DNA of 64,000 bases from Vibrio agarivorans (GCF_030409635.1 NZ_JAUFQF010000004.1:1336241-1400240); one strand, 5' to 3'. Shown: positions 1 to 10,702, counted from the stretch's first letter. Notes: generated by a model not told the origin, from the letters alone. Translations and numbers: made by a program.

Positions 1-1
1 G

Positions 2-490
2 GCAGCGCTTCCACGTTTTCTTGATATTACAGAAGAAGCGAAAAAAGCGAGTATTGAAGGTGTGGCTGGCGGTTACGCAACAGGTGTACTTTCTGCTCGA
101 GCTCAGTGGGAAGCGTTAGCGAGACCAAATGACAGTGGCAATAATTATGTTGATTATGATGGCACAGAGTTTTGGCTGACTCGCTCAAAAAACACCGATG
201 GAAGCGATACTGGTTTTAGAGATGGTTATCCATACGCGTTAAAAGAAGAAGCGAATATGCCATCGCAAGGAACCTCAGAACAAAACTGTATCGACTTAAT
301 GGAGAACCTATTACAAAGCGCTCCTAAGGTGGGTACTGAATCAGAAGCGGATGCAGATACAAGCTATAAGTTCGCAGCTTCCGCCAATGAGAGTGACAAT
401 ACATGTATTTATGTGCAGCGCGAAGGAACAAGCCGACATGAATTTGTGTATGAATTAGAAACTGGTCGCGTGACCGTAACTTTGCAGTAA
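2..490 (+). CDS. mshB: MSHA minor pilin MshB, C-terminal part
   Basis: The reading frame is open from the first bases of the window to a stop at 490, so the 5' end, with the prepilin peptidase site and most of the N-terminal helix, lies outside. The visible part starts at AALPRFLDITEEAKKASIEG, the end of a type IV pilin alpha-1 helix, followed by a globular domain with two cysteines near the C-terminus (NTCIYVQREG region). It lies 45 bp upstream of mshA, the usual place of mshB in Vibrio MSHA clusters, where it acts as a minor pilin of the mannose-sensitive haemagglutinin pilus. A GTG at 62 could be read as a start, but the pilin-like upstream residues show it is internal. The name rests mainly on position and pilin character. 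Confidence 0.8.
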   Translation, partial: AALPRFLDITEEAKKASIEGVAGGYATGVLSARAQWEALARPNDSGNNYVDYDGTEFWLTRSKNTDGSDTGFRDGYPYALKEEANMPSQGTSEQNCIDLMENLLQSAPKVGTESEADADTSYKFAASANESDNTCIYVQREGTSRHEFVYELETGRVTVTLQ

Positions 491-535
491 CTCTGCAGTC
501 TTATTTAAATTTATCTTTATAAAGAGAGAGTAATC

Positions 536-1009
536 ATGAAAAAACAAGGCGGTTTCACGCTAATCGAATTAGTGGTAGTCATCGTTATTCTAGGTATTCT
601 TGCAGTAACTGCAGCGCCTAAGTTTCTTAACCTGCAGTCAGATGCGCGTGCTTCTTCACTTCAAGGTCTGAAAGGTGCAATGGCTGGTGCTGCTGGTATT
701 ACTTATGGTAAAGCGGCTATTGATGGTGTTGAAACAATTCCATCTGTTACAGCAGTCTCAAGAGCTAATGGTATTGAACTTACTTACGGCTACCCAGCGG
801 CAACAACAACGGGTATTGGTAATGCTGTGGATGGTTTGTCATCAACAGATGGTGATTGGGAAGTAGTTAGTGGCCATGCAAGTGCAGCTACGGGTATCGT
901 GTACTCTTTTGTTGGAACTGATAATACCTCTAACTGTGTTGTAGTTTATTCGACAAATGCCTCTGCTGGTGCACCAACAATTACATCGCCAACAGCTGAT
1001 GATTGCTAA
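536..1009 (+). CDS. mshA: MSHA major pilin MshA
   Basis: A type IVa prepilin of 157 residues. The short leader MKKQGG precedes the mature N-terminus [18 protein letters not shown], with the invariant Gly(-1), Phe(+1) and Glu(+5) needed for PilD processing and pilus assembly. The alpha-1 helix is followed by a Gly/Ala/Thr-rich globular domain and a C-terminal cysteine pair (NCVVVY and ADDC) that should close the D-region loop. A GA-rich ribosome binding site lies just upstream (AAAGAGAGAG). It is the main subunit of the MSHA pilus used for surface attachment and as a vibriophage receptor. A terminator follows directly, so this transcript may be made in excess over the downstream genes. Confidence 0.92.
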   Translation: MKKQGGFTLIELVVVIVILGILAVTAAPKFLNLQSDARASSLQGLKGAMAGAAGITYGKAAIDGVETIPSVTAVSRANGIELTYGYPAATTTGIGNAVDGLSSTDGDWEVVSGHASAATGIVYSFVGTDNTSNCVVVYSTNASAGAPTITSPTADDC

Positions 1010-1026
1010 TTTTTAACTCATAACGA

Positions 1027-1051
1027 AAGGCCAGCATTGCTGGCCTTTTTT
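1027..1051 (+). terminator. Rho-independent terminator after mshA
   Basis: A perfect 9-bp stem (AAGGCCAGC / GCTGGCCTT) with a 3-nt loop is followed by a T-run. It lies between mshA and the second pilin gene and should limit read-through from the highly expressed pilin gene. Confidence 0.85.
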
Positions 1052-1063
1052 AAAGGACTATTT

Positions 1064-1555
1064 ATGAAAAACAAAGGCTTCACTTTGATTGAGCTTGTCG
1101 TTGTAATTGTCATACTTGCCATCCTTGCAGTCACAGCGGCTCCTCGATTCTTAAATCTGCAGGAAGATGCTCGAAAATCAGCTCTTCAAGGCTTAAAAGG
1201 AGCAATGGATGGTGCTGCAGGTATTACCTACGGTAAGGCCGCCATTGAGAATCAAGAGCGTTCTTCTTCAGCAGTTGATGTAGCTGGTATAGAAACGAAA
1301 TGGGGATTCCCAACAGCAAGCTCTGCCGGTATTGAGCTAGCTGTAACTGGATTGGATAGTAACGACTGGGCTATTGCGCATACTGGGAATGACAGCAACA
1401 CCATAGCGTACACTGTCGCTACCTTTTATTCGCAAGAGTTGGACGACAACGTTCAAAAAATAGAAGACACTCAATGCTATGTTAAATATCAACAAGCGGA
1501 AGGTGTAGAAATTGATGAAATTGCCTTTGCCTCAGTAGTTGATGATAACTGTTAA
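1064..1555 (+). CDS. second MshA-like type IV pilin
   Basis: Prepilin of 163 residues with leader MKNKG and mature N-terminus [18 protein letters not shown]. The first 60 mature residues are nearly the same as in the adjacent MshA, including the shared [18 protein letters not shown] stretch, while the C-terminal domain has diverged and keeps two cysteines (TQCYVKY and DDNC). The ATG at 1064 is chosen over an earlier in-frame ATG at 1037 because it has AAGGA six bases upstream, gives the correct leader, and the earlier start lies inside the terminator stem. It is a tandem duplicate of mshA and may be an alternative major pilin or a minor subunit of the same filament. Confidence 0.88.
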   Translation: MKNKGFTLIELVVVIVILAILAVTAAPRFLNLQEDARKSALQGLKGAMDGAAGITYGKAAIENQERSSSAVDVAGIETKWGFPTASSAGIELAVTGLDSNDWAIAHTGNDSNTIAYTVATFYSQELDDNVQKIEDTQCYVKYQQAEGVEIDEIAFASVVDDNC

Positions 1556-1563
1556 TTGAGTTC

Positions 1564-1598
1564 TGTCAGACCTGAAATAAGTTGTTTTAGGTCTGACA
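1564..1598. repeat. strong hairpin between pilin genes
   Basis: A 14-bp inverted repeat with one G-T pair (TGTCAGACCTGAAA / TTTTAGGTCTGACA) and a 7-nt loop lies just after the second pilin stop. No T-run follows, so it is not a standard terminator; it could stabilise the upstream pilin mRNA 3' end or act with Rho. Confidence 0.6.
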
Positions 1599-1693
1599 TA
1601 CAGCCATTACTTTTGAATCTTCAAATGCGATCTCATTACTAATTTATTGAAAGAGCTATACTTTATCCTAATTGCTTCCACCAAGTCCTTTAT

Positions 1694-2209
1694 ATGAACA
1701 AGAAAAACGGATTTACCTTAGTCGAATTGATCGTTGTGATTCTTTTGGTCGCAATTGTGTCTACCTATGCTGCCAGCCGATACCTAGGCAAATCCTCTTT
1801 TTCTGCTTATACCTATCAAGAAGCGGTTATTTCGGTTATTCGCCAAGTGCAAGTGAATCGGATGCAGTCGAATTTGCATGATGAGTCTGGAGATTTAACG
1901 CCATTTGTTCTGACATTTAAAGATCAATGCCTTGGTTCACAGTATTCGTGTACTCAAAGTGAGCTTAACGCATTACAGCGTAGTGATTTTGTTGTAGTAG
2001 ATTCAGGTAGCTTCTCTGGAGAACAAGTGTGTGCTGCGAATAAATCACTTGATTCAGTGAGTTTTGATTTATTGGGTAACCCCATTCTCGACAAAGGGCA
2101 AGCGCTCTCTGAACCTAACGTTGAAATCACAATCAACGACGGTGATGTCACAGCATCACTGTGCATTAACTCTCAAGGCTATGTCTCTAAAGGGGAGTGC
2201 TTGTGCTAA
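1694..2209 (+). CDS. mshC: MSHA minor pilin MshC
   Basis: Prepilin-like protein of 171 residues with leader MNKKNG and mature N-terminus FTLVELIVVILLVAIVSTYA. The globular part carries six cysteines (QCLGSQYSC, QVCAA, SLCINS, and the terminal ECLC). It is the third pilin in the cluster and its stop overlaps the mshD start. MshC is a minor pseudopilin thought to help start pilus assembly. The order mshA-C-D-O-P-Q matches the V. cholerae cluster, which supports the name more than the sequence alone. Confidence 0.85.
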   Translation: MNKKNGFTLVELIVVILLVAIVSTYAASRYLGKSSFSAYTYQEAVISVIRQVQVNRMQSNLHDESGDLTPFVLTFKDQCLGSQYSCTQSELNALQRSDFVVVDSGSFSGEQVCAANKSLDSVSFDLLGNPILDKGQALSEPNVEITINDGDVTASLCINSQGYVSKGECLC

Positions 2210-2781
2210 TTAAAACGAGAGGCTTTACCTTAATTGAGAGCGTCATTGCTATTGTGATTTTGGCTATAGCGATGTTGACTATCACTACTATGCTAGTGCC
2301 GAATGTCCAGCGTTCTGCTGAACCACAATATCAGGTGCGAGCAGCGGCTTTGGCCGAAACCCTGTTTAATCACATACTCTCACGCTCTTTTGATGAAAAT
2401 AGTGCTCATGATGGTGGGCTAGAACGTTGTGGAGAAACGGGTACCCAGGCTTGTGCCTCTATCAGTGACTTTGGCCCAGATGGTGCTGAAAGTACCCCTG
2501 CAACGGACCCAGTTAGTGGGTTGCTCTATTATAATTTTAATGATGTCGATGACTATGGCGCAGCGGATGGTAACTCAGTTGTGTACCGACCTAACTGTAG
2601 CGGTGGGAGTTGCAGAGAGCTCAATTATTTAGTTTCAGATCCAGATGGCACTTATCAAAACTTTACAGTTGCGATAACAGTGACATACGAGCAAGAGAAT
2701 GTACTGAAAAAAATCCAACTTGAAATAGCCGCAGCGGGTCACGGTCCATACGTGTTCAGTGCATTTAGAGGGAATTACTGA
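2203..2781 (+). CDS. mshD: MSHA minor pilin MshD
   Basis: Prepilin-like protein of 192 residues with N-terminus MLIKTRG-FTLIESVIAIVILAIAM. The GTG at 2203 is taken as start because an AGGGGAG ribosome binding site lies just upstream; another in-frame GTG at 2197 overlaps that site. The gene overlaps the end of mshC, indicating translational coupling. A cluster of cysteines is present in the middle (RCGETGTQAC, NCSGGSC). Expected role: minor pilin of the MSHA tip or initiation complex. Confidence 0.85.
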   Translation: MLIKTRGFTLIESVIAIVILAIAMLTITTMLVPNVQRSAEPQYQVRAAALAETLFNHILSRSFDENSAHDGGLERCGETGTQACASISDFGPDGAESTPATDPVSGLLYYNFNDVDDYGAADGNSVVYRPNCSGGSCRELNYLVSDPDGTYQNFTVAITVTYEQENVLKKIQLEIAAAGHGPYVFSAFRGNY

Positions 2782-3560
2782 TGAAAAATCGTGGTTTTAC
2801 TCTAATTGAGATGATCGTTACCTTGATTATTGTCGCCATCATTGCACTGGGCATTGCTGGCTTCGTTCAGTATGGCACGCAGGGTTTTGCTCAAACAGTA
2901 GAGAGGCAGAAACTGCATACTCAAGCACAGTTTGTTTTGCAAAAAATGACAAGAGAGATTCGTCACGCTGTGCCGAATAGTTTCAGCCAGCCATTCTCGA
3001 CAACTGCACGCCAATGTTTGTCATTTTACCCAATAAAGTTTTCTGGTTTTTACGCCCTTAGTGGCGACAATGACACCACGATGGACTTTATTGTTGGGCA
3101 GGACTCGTGGGCTGACTGGATTGATATTGGGCCTGAAAACTCTACTGAACTTAGAATGGTGATAAACCCTACTAGTAGTCAATCTCTACAAGACAATAGC
3201 TTTGTTGTTAATACATTGGAAAGTATATCCGGAGACTCGTGCCTATTTGATTCTGATGATGGCTCTGGAGCGGCGAGCGATGGGGTTGAGTGTCAGATTG
3301 ATGTTTTAAGTGAAGAGTCAGTCGCCAATCGTTTTTATATGTACGAACCCAGTCAACAAATCACCTACTGTTTTGATAGTTCGAGCGAGATGCTGTACCG
3401 CAATGATATTCCATTAGCAGACTCGGTAACTTTTTCTTACCTCGCGTATGAACCTCCAAGCTTAAATCAAAATGCTTTAGTGCATATTGAAATGAAAATG
3501 TATTACCAAGAAGAACAGTCGACCTACCAACAAGAAGTACAGGTGCTAAATGTTCCCTAA
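2781..3560 (+). CDS. mshO: MSHA minor pilin MshO
   Basis: Prepilin-like protein of 259 residues, leader MKNRG and N-terminus FTLIEMIVTLIIVAIIALGI, followed by a PulJ/GspJ-like region (HTQAQFVLQKMTREIRHAVP). The first base overlaps the last base of the mshD stop, and the end overlaps mshP by 11 bases, so the minor pilin genes form a tightly coupled unit. It is expected to work as a larger minor pilin together with MshB, C, D and P at the filament tip. Confidence 0.85.
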   Translation: MKNRGFTLIEMIVTLIIVAIIALGIAGFVQYGTQGFAQTVERQKLHTQAQFVLQKMTREIRHAVPNSFSQPFSTTARQCLSFYPIKFSGFYALSGDNDTTMDFIVGQDSWADWIDIGPENSTELRMVINPTSSQSLQDNSFVVNTLESISGDSCLFDSDDGSGAASDGVECQIDVLSEESVANRFYMYEPSQQITYCFDSSSEMLYRNDIPLADSVTFSYLAYEPPSLNQNALVHIEMKMYYQEEQSTYQQEVQVLNVP

Positions 3561-3954
3561 CCCAAGAAAACAACAAGGCAGTGTGTTAATTGTCGCTATC
3601 TTTGTCATTGTGGTGATGGGCATGATGGCAGCGATGCTCAATAGAACCCAATGGTCAAATCAAGATAGCCATGTGCGTGAAGTGAATGGCACGCATGCGT
3701 GGTTAGCGGCTACGTCCTCAACAGAGGAGGTGCTGACACGGATATATCCACTCAATAGTTCAGGTGCTGTGACCAGCATTTGTGGCGGGCAGAATATCGC
3801 TTCACTTTCATTTGATAGATGTACTGTTGAGTCCATGTGTGTGGAAATGGGTGAGTTAGGCGAGCGCAGTTACTTTAAGGTAGAGAGCATGGCTACGTGT
3901 GGCACGGGAATACACCAAGTAGAAAGACGTCATGAAGTATGGGGTAGGGAATGA
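3550..3954 (+). CDS. mshP: MSHA biogenesis protein MshP
   Basis: Protein of 134 residues starting with a short positively charged N-terminus (PRKQQGSVLIVAIFVIVVMG) and one transmembrane helix, in the style of PilX/GspK-type pseudopilins that lack the strict FTLIE motif. Four or more cysteines follow in the soluble part. It overlaps both mshO upstream and mshQ downstream (4 bases, ATGA), so all three are probably co-translated. Assigned as MshP by position between mshO and mshQ. Confidence 0.85.
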   Translation: MFPNPRKQQGSVLIVAIFVIVVMGMMAAMLNRTQWSNQDSHVREVNGTHAWLAATSSTEEVLTRIYPLNSSGAVTSICGGQNIASLSFDRCTVESMCVEMGELGERSYFKVESMATCGTGIHQVERRHEVWGRE

Positions 3955-6900
3955 TTAAGCATTTTTGGGTTGCATTAGCCTTGATGGTCTCATCTTCGTT
4001 TGTTCATGCAAATGACTTTGCGCCCGGTACTTGTAATGCGTTGCGTTCCGATAGTGACTTTTCTGTAAGCTTCTCAATTACTAATGCACAGTATCAAGAA
4101 ACAGTGTGGGCGGATAAAGGTGTTGGTGGCGGTAACCAAGATGCATTAGCGCTTTGGACGGACAACCCAGCTATCGGTCCTGAGGGTTCTGTCGTGACTA
4201 TGAGAGCTGGTGACGAGATTCAGAGTAATCAAGATTACCAGATACTGCTAACTTTTGATTCTAGTGTCTCGGGCAATAAACAAGGATTGCTGCAGTATTA
4301 CCTTTTACAGGGTGATCAGTGGCTTGAAGTTGATGACGTGATCGCAGACTTCTCATCGCTAAACTCAGTTCATATTGATGTGGAGGGTGAAAGTGTTGAC
4401 GACTTGGAGTGTGCAAGTGGAATTGTCACACCTCCGCCTCCAGAATTTTCTGATGATGCTCAATATGAGTTTGGTGTTGTGGATTGTAGTTCGGGTAACT
4501 GTACGATTCGTTTTAGTAAATCTTATGACTTCGTGCCGCTTGTATTTGTGATGCCAACTATTTCTACAGTAGAGCCGGATAATCACAGGCCAGCAACGCT
4601 GAACATTTCTTCTGTGTCACGGACAGAAGCTCAAGTGTCTTACAAGTCAGTAAATGTTCTAGGTGCCAACAGAGACACTGAGATGAGCAGTGTGAGCTAT
4701 CTTGTTGTAGAACCTGGTATAGCCAATTTTGGTGGCCATACTGTGCTAGCGGGTTACCTTGATACCGCTCGTTATAAATCGAAGAATGGCTCTCAATCTT
4801 CTGAACGTGTTGATTTCATTGATTTTGGCTTAGATTCCCCTTTTTCAACCAACCCCGTTGTACTGCATCAGATTCAATCTAATAACAATGGTGATAAATG
4901 GCTGACATCAGGAAAGGCAAGGACGAATCAAGACCAGGTATCAGCCTCTCTATTTTTGGAGGCTTCAGCCTCAAAAAGTACGCCTTACAATACAGAGCGT
5001 GTAGGGTTTCTTGCGACAGAGAGTATCCGCAACTTAAATGTTGGAGAGTATATTGTTGAGTTTGCTCGAGGAACGGACACGAGCTCTCAAGGTTACCCTG
5101 GTTCAATGTCAGACGGCTGCGAAAACTCGTGGGTTGAAACTCAACTTAATCAAGTTGACGGGATTATAGCCAACAAACAAGAGCGAGCTGGCGGGCATGG
5201 TGGTTGGTTGCGTCGCTGTGAAATTACTGATGATGCTCAAGTGAGCTTTGTTGTTGATGAGGACTACTTCAATAGAGGCCATATTCCCGAGGAAGTAGGA
5301 CACTTTGCATTTGAGCTTGTAGAGCCAGAAATTCCAGATATCTGTCCTTATTTTCCTGCTGTTGCACAGAGTTGGGTAGGCTCATCCAAGTCTCACTTTA
5401 ATTTCCCAGCAGATTCAAATGGGAAACTTATTGGGACAGTTAATTTACTCGGAGAGGTTGGCTTTAATAGAGTTAGTAAAGGTTGGGACTCTCAGACTGC
5501 ATGTGATAGCAAAGAGTGCCGTCCAAATAGTGATTTACTATTGACTAATGAGCCACCTATCTTGGACTTAAATATAATTGGAGATGAACTGAGCCTTGGT
5601 CATAACAGTACGCCTCAAGAAGTTCCCGGTACTAACTTTTCGAAGTTAACTATTCGGAATGCCGGACAGTACACTATGTCAGCTTCTGTTTATGAAATTG
5701 GTGAACTAGTTATTGAAGGTAGTGCAAAAGTAACCTTTCCAAATTCGACATTATTGAAAGTTAATAAAATTCGATTGAGCGACAATGCCATTTTACAAGT
5801 CGAGAGTGCTCCATTAATTATTTGGGCTGAAAACTTAGGCAATACTAATGCACTTATTGACCTTCAGGATACTGGTCCTGCAATTGAAGCCTATTTGTTT
5901 AGCCGAGATACAATCAGGCTGGAAGGAGGCATGAGTGTTTTCGGGGCAGCCACTGCTGATGAACTTCTTATTAACGGCAGCGCAAAGCTAGAATACATGG
6001 ATCTAGGTTGTGGGCTTCCTCCTCAAGATTACCGCATCGAACTCACCCCAATATCCGACATTGCACTGACCTGTGAAGACATAGACCTCACTGCAACCGT
6101 CTACAACGGAGATAGCGTATATACCGCATTCAATGGCAGTGTCACACTCGATGGCAATAGTTTTACGCCACAAACAAGCCAAGCGAATGCGGGTGTTGCC
6201 ACCTTTACATTGAGTTCTGGAGGCGTGGCGCATACCAAGTCGGGTTTGTATGCTGAAGCGCAAATTCAAGGCAGCACCTATCGAAGTAATACTTCTGAAG
6301 ATTATAAGTTTGTTCCTTATAAATTCGACATTGCTGATGTTTACGCAATTGCCGGTAAGCCAACTGCAACCAATGCAAGAGTATTAGCATGTGATACATC
6401 AGATAAGCCAATAGAGGTAAGTTACAACGGGACTCCAACAGTCACTCAAGCGCTCAAAGTGCCTACAGCTCAACAAGGCGGGATTGGTTTGGGTACGTTT
6501 AGCTATGCGCCTACATTTGCTCAGGGGATTGCCACCAACAACCTTCAATTTGATGAGTCAGGGAAGGTAGGGGTTATCCTGACTGACAACAACTTCAATT
6601 GTGAAGGCTTTGATGATTGTCCTATCGAGGGCTCCGATAAGCTAGAGGGGAGATTCGATGTGTACTCTAGACCGTGGTCGTTTGCGATTTGTGGCGATCA
6701 CCTAAAGTCGGGTGACCTAGTTAGTGGTGATGCATTTATTGAGGCTGGAGCGGACTTCTCGGTCAACGTGTTGCCGATACGCTGGCGAGGAGGGAGTGAA
6801 AGTGGTGAGGTTGAGACCAGCGGCTATTGTGATACTGCCTACGTGACTAAAAACTTCAGTAATAGTGCGTCACCAAGCCTATCAATAAACCTGTCTGAAA

Positions 6901-8063
6901 TAATACCGGGGCCACAATACCCTGGTGCTTTTGTTCGACAAGAGGTTCGTTATGACGCCGCTAATAATGATGGCAGTGGCACGTACACAGTATCTGGCCT
7001 TAATTGGAGCGAAGTCGGTTATTTGAAACTGAATGCGGCTTCTAGCGAGCAATATTACTTTGGTATTCAAGATCCACTGTTGGAAATTAATACTGGCTAT
7101 CGTTTGATTGGGCGATTTTATCCTGCCTATTTCGTTATTGAGAAGACGAATTGGAACGCACCAGTCAATCAGGGTGGTGTCGCTTATTTAAGTCAGCCCT
7201 ATGATTCATTGGAAGTAGACATCTACCCGTACAATAGAGCTAAAAAAGAAGTCAGGAACTACTCACTGGTGAAATCTGATTATCGTGCTGAGTTCGCTTT
7301 ATATGGGACTTACTGGGACAGACTTGAAGGTTGGGTCAATGATAACGCAGACCTCTGGGTCGATGATGGCTCTAGCAGTGCTATCTGGCGTTCTGCTTTC
7401 TCAAATATGGTATTTAATCGTAAAGGTGAGGGCAGTGCTATAACGTCGGTTGATGGGCCGTTCAATACTAGCGATTCATCGTCGATTGGGACTGATTTTG
7501 GACTGGAGATCTCAGGCTCAGATCCTGTTACTTTTGAATTGGATAAACCGAGTGAGATTCGCTCTTCGCTGTTGAGCCAACCGCCAGCTCGCTATGGGCG
7601 TATGGCTTTAGCTGATGTTTCAGGCTCAACAAGCGGTAGTATTCGTGTGCCGTTGCGAGTGGAGTATTTTGATGGTAGTAGTTTCGTTGTGAACAACGAC
7701 GATGATGCTTCGGGGTTTGACCACAACAAGTATTGTGCTCTGGATGGTGTGACCACTGACGCGAGATTTTCGTTTGATGGCACCGATAGCTCAGTAAGTA
7801 GTGGTACCAATAACAACTTGCTAGCTTCACGTTCAGGAACCAATACCGATAGAGAAACCGTACGGTTGTTTTTGCGTCAGGGAGAGGTGGGAGATAATCC
7901 ATCGGATATTGATTGTGGAGCGCGACACTTCACCCAACCTTGGCTTCAATATAACTGGCGAAACAAAGGCGATGAAGATCCATCCACATTAGTCACCTTT
8001 GGTGTCTACCGCGGCAATGATCGCATTATCTTCCGTGGAGAACCGGGCTTAACCGGACAATAA
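3951..8063 (+). CDS. mshQ: MSHA biogenesis protein MshQ, large exported adhesin-like protein
   Basis: Protein of 1370 residues with a Sec signal peptide (MIKHFWVALALMVSSSFVHA). The N-terminal half contains two beta-rich modules, one beginning near residue 165 (YEFGVVDCSSGNCTIRF, lectin- or adhesin-like in appearance), then a stretch resembling polymer-like beta structure (residues 500-680), and the C-terminal half (from about residue 690, RIELTPISDIALTCEDI onward) matches the conserved MshQ C-terminal region, now called DUF6701. Many paired cysteines suggest extracellular folding. It is the last msh gene; its start overlaps mshP. By family knowledge MshQ is needed for or decorates the MSHA pilus, and a tip-adhesin role is plausible but not shown here. 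Confidence 0.85.
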   Translation: MIKHFWVALALMVSSSFVHANDFAPGTCNALRSDSDFSVSFSITNAQYQETVWADKGVGGGNQDALALWTDNPAIGPEGSVVTMRAGDEIQSNQDYQILLTFDSSVSGNKQGLLQYYLLQGDQWLEVDDVIADFSSLNSVHIDVEGESVDDLECASGIVTPPPPEFSDDAQYEFGVVDCSSGNCTIRFSKSYDFVPLVFVMPTISTVEPDNHRPATLNISSVSRTEAQVSYKSVNVLGANRDTEMSSVSYLVVEPGIANFGGHTVLAGYLDTARYKSKNGSQSSERVDFIDFGLDSPFSTNPVVLHQIQSNNNGDKWLTSGKARTNQDQVSASLFLEASASKSTPYNTERVGFLATESIRNLNVGEYIVEFARGTDTSSQGYPGSMSDGCENSWVETQLNQVDGIIANKQERAGGHGGWLRRCEITDDAQVSFVVDEDYFNRGHIPEEVGHFAFELVEPEIPDICPYFPAVAQSWVGSSKSHFNFPADSNGKLIGTVNLLGEVGFNRVSKGWDSQTACDSKECRPNSDLLLTNEPPILDLNIIGDELSLGHNSTPQEVPGTNFSKLTIRNAGQYTMSASVYEIGELVIEGSAKVTFPNSTLLKVNKIRLSDNAILQVESAPLIIWAENLGNTNALIDLQDTGPAIEAYLFSRDTIRLEGGMSVFGAATADELLINGSAKLEYMDLGCGLPPQDYRIELTPISDIALTCEDIDLTATVYNGDSVYTAFNGSVTLDGNSFTPQTSQANAGVATFTLSSGGVAHTKSGLYAEAQIQGSTYRSNTSEDYKFVPYKFDIADVYAIAGKPTATNARVLACDTSDKPIEVSYNGTPTVTQALKVPTAQQGGIGLGTFSYAPTFAQGIATNNLQFDESGKVGVILTDNNFNCEGFDDCPIEGSDKLEGRFDVYSRPWSFAICGDHLKSGDLVSGDAFIEAGADFSVNVLPIRWRGGSESGEVETSGYCDTAYVTKNFSNSASPSLSINLSEIIPGPQYPGAFVRQEVRYDAANNDGSGTYTVSGLNWSEVGYLKLNAASSEQYYFGIQDPLLEINTGYRLIGRFYPAYFVIEKTNWNAPVNQGGVAYLSQPYDSLEVDIYPYNRAKKEVRNYSLVKSDYRAEFALYGTYWDRLEGWVNDNADLWVDDGSSSAIWRSAFSNMVFNRKGEGSAITSVDGPFNTSDSSSIGTDFGLEISGSDPVTFELDKPSEIRSSLLSQPPARYGRMALADVSGSTSGSIRVPLRVEYFDGSSFVVNNDDDASGFDHNKYCALDGVTTDARFSFDGTDSSVSSGTNNNLLASRSGTNTDRETVRLFLRQGEVGDNPSDIDCGARHFTQPWLQYNWRNKGDEDPSTLVTFGVYRGNDRIIFRGEPGLTGQ

Positions 8064-8130
8064 ACTCGATAAATTTTTACTTAGGTTAAGAATCTGTCAG
8101 AAATTGCGGGTTTTCCTCCATGTTTACTCA

Positions 8131-9257
<1,127 letters not shown>

Positions 9258-9328
9258 TTGTTACCGTAATACACAGCAGAGAGTAGCGTTATGATTGCGC
9301 TACTTGATGATCAAGGAACTCTATCCCT

Positions 9329-10201
9329 ATGAAGCCGATTTTTGGCAGAGGACCTTCACTTCAATTACGCCTGCTAATAGCGGTTACTTTATCAGCCAGC
9401 CTTATGCTGGCTGATAGTCGTTTAGATGCGTTTTCAAGTGTCCGTTATTTTCTCAACACCTTAGTTTCACCACTGCACTATGTGGCGGATACGCCGCGCC
9501 GTATGTTTGATGGTTTTTATGACCGTTTCCATACACGTGGTCAGTTGCGCAGCTCCAACTTGGCGATGCGTCAAGAGGTGCAAGTGCTCAAGAGTGAACT
9601 TCTGCTGTTGCAGCAATACAAAGAAGAAAACCAACGCCTACGTGAGTTACTTGGCTCTCCGTTTGTTCGTGACGAGCGTAAGGTCGTGACTGAAGTGATG
9701 GCTGTCGATACCACGCCTTACAGTCGCCAAGTGGTGATTGATAAGGGCTCACTCGATGGCGTATTTGAAGGCCAGCCGGTGATCAATGAAAGTGGTGTTG
9801 TTGGACAGGTGACATTCGTTGGTGCCAATAACAGTCGCGTTCTGCTTCTTGGTGATAGTAACAGCGCGATACCGGTGCAAGTGCTGCGTAATGATATCCG
9901 CGTGATTGCTGCAGGCTCGGGCAAGATTGACACGATCGATCTCGAGCACATTCCTACCAGCACCGATATTCAAGAAGGCGATCTTCTTGTGAGCTCAGGC
10001 TTAGGCGGTGTTTACCCAGAAGGGTACCCAGTCGCGGTAGTCAGCTCGGTGAACAAGGATACACGACGTGAGTTTGCCTCGATTCAAGCCGACCCGACGG
10101 TTGACTTTGAACGCCTGCGTTACCTGCTGTTAGTGTGGCCAAACGATGAGCGTGTTGAGAAGGTAATGAATACGGTTGAGGAGAGCACCGATGAGGAGTA
10201 G
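9329..10201 (+). CDS. mreC: rod shape-determining protein MreC
   Basis: Protein of 290 residues with one N-terminal membrane helix (about 11-27, LRLLIAVTLSASLMLA), a coiled coil (about 70-107, RSSNLAMRQEVQVLKSELLL) and a periplasmic beta-domain containing the conserved VIDKGSLDGVFEGQPVI and DLLVSSGLGGVYPEGYPVA segments. MreC is the periplasmic scaffold of the elongasome that links MreB and MreD to PBP2/RodA. The length is normal; a mildly acidic tail (ESTDEE) ends it. It overlaps mreD by 11 bases. Confidence 0.97.
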   Translation: MKPIFGRGPSLQLRLLIAVTLSASLMLADSRLDAFSSVRYFLNTLVSPLHYVADTPRRMFDGFYDRFHTRGQLRSSNLAMRQEVQVLKSELLLLQQYKEENQRLRELLGSPFVRDERKVVTEVMAVDTTPYSRQVVIDKGSLDGVFEGQPVINESGVVGQVTFVGANNSRVLLLGDSNSAIPVQVLRNDIRVIAAGSGKIDTIDLEHIPTSTDIQEGDLLVSSGLGGVYPEGYPVAVVSSVNKDTRREFASIQADPTVDFERLRYLLLVWPNDERVEKVMNTVEESTDEE

Positions 10202-10679
10202 TCCATTAGGTGGTCGTCTGATCATATATATCACATTTGTGATTGCGCTAGTGCTGCAAACCCTGCCTTGGCCGGGTAGCTTTGATGTATTTCGTCCTGC
10301 ATGGCTATTACTGGTAGTGTGCTACTGGGTAATGGCATTGCCACATCGAGTGAATGTAGGCACGGCGCTAATCCTTGGTCTGTTGTGGGATATACTGCTC
10401 GGTTCTACGTTAGGGATCCGAGGTATGATGTTTTCCATCATTGTGTATTTGGTTGCTCTAAACTTCTTAGTATTACGTAACATGGCGCTTTGGCAGCAGG
10501 CGTTAATTATCGCCTTGTTCTCCATGCTGTTTGAGGTGATGGTATTCCTTGGGGAATACCTGATTCAAGATATTGTGTTCAATCCAGCTTCGTTATGGAG
10601 CGGATTAGTGACCTGTATTTTATGGCCGTGGATGTTCCTTTTACTGCGCCGTGTTCGTCGCCATTGGCATATTAAGTAA
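10191..10679 (+). CDS. mreD: rod shape-determining protein MreD
   Basis: Integral membrane protein of 162 residues with about five hydrophobic helices and the family segment ALILGLLWDILLGSTLGIRGM. The ATG at 10191 is preferred over an upstream TTG at 10176 because AGGAGA sits six bases before it. The gene overlaps the end of mreC, so translation is coupled. MreD is the inner membrane part of the MreBCD elongation complex. Confidence 0.95.
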   Translation: MRSSPLGGRLIIYITFVIALVLQTLPWPGSFDVFRPAWLLLVVCYWVMALPHRVNVGTALILGLLWDILLGSTLGIRGMMFSIIVYLVALNFLVLRNMALWQQALIIALFSMLFEVMVFLGEYLIQDIVFNPASLWSGLVTCILWPWMFLLLRRVRRHWHIK

Positions 10680-10702
10680 TCTTAAAAGTTAGGTAGAAAT
10701 CG

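Noticed and set aside
5109..5303. Reverse-strand open frames inside mshQ and other long genes
   Set aside because: They lie wholly inside well-supported genes, lack ribosome binding sites and have no recognisable protein features.
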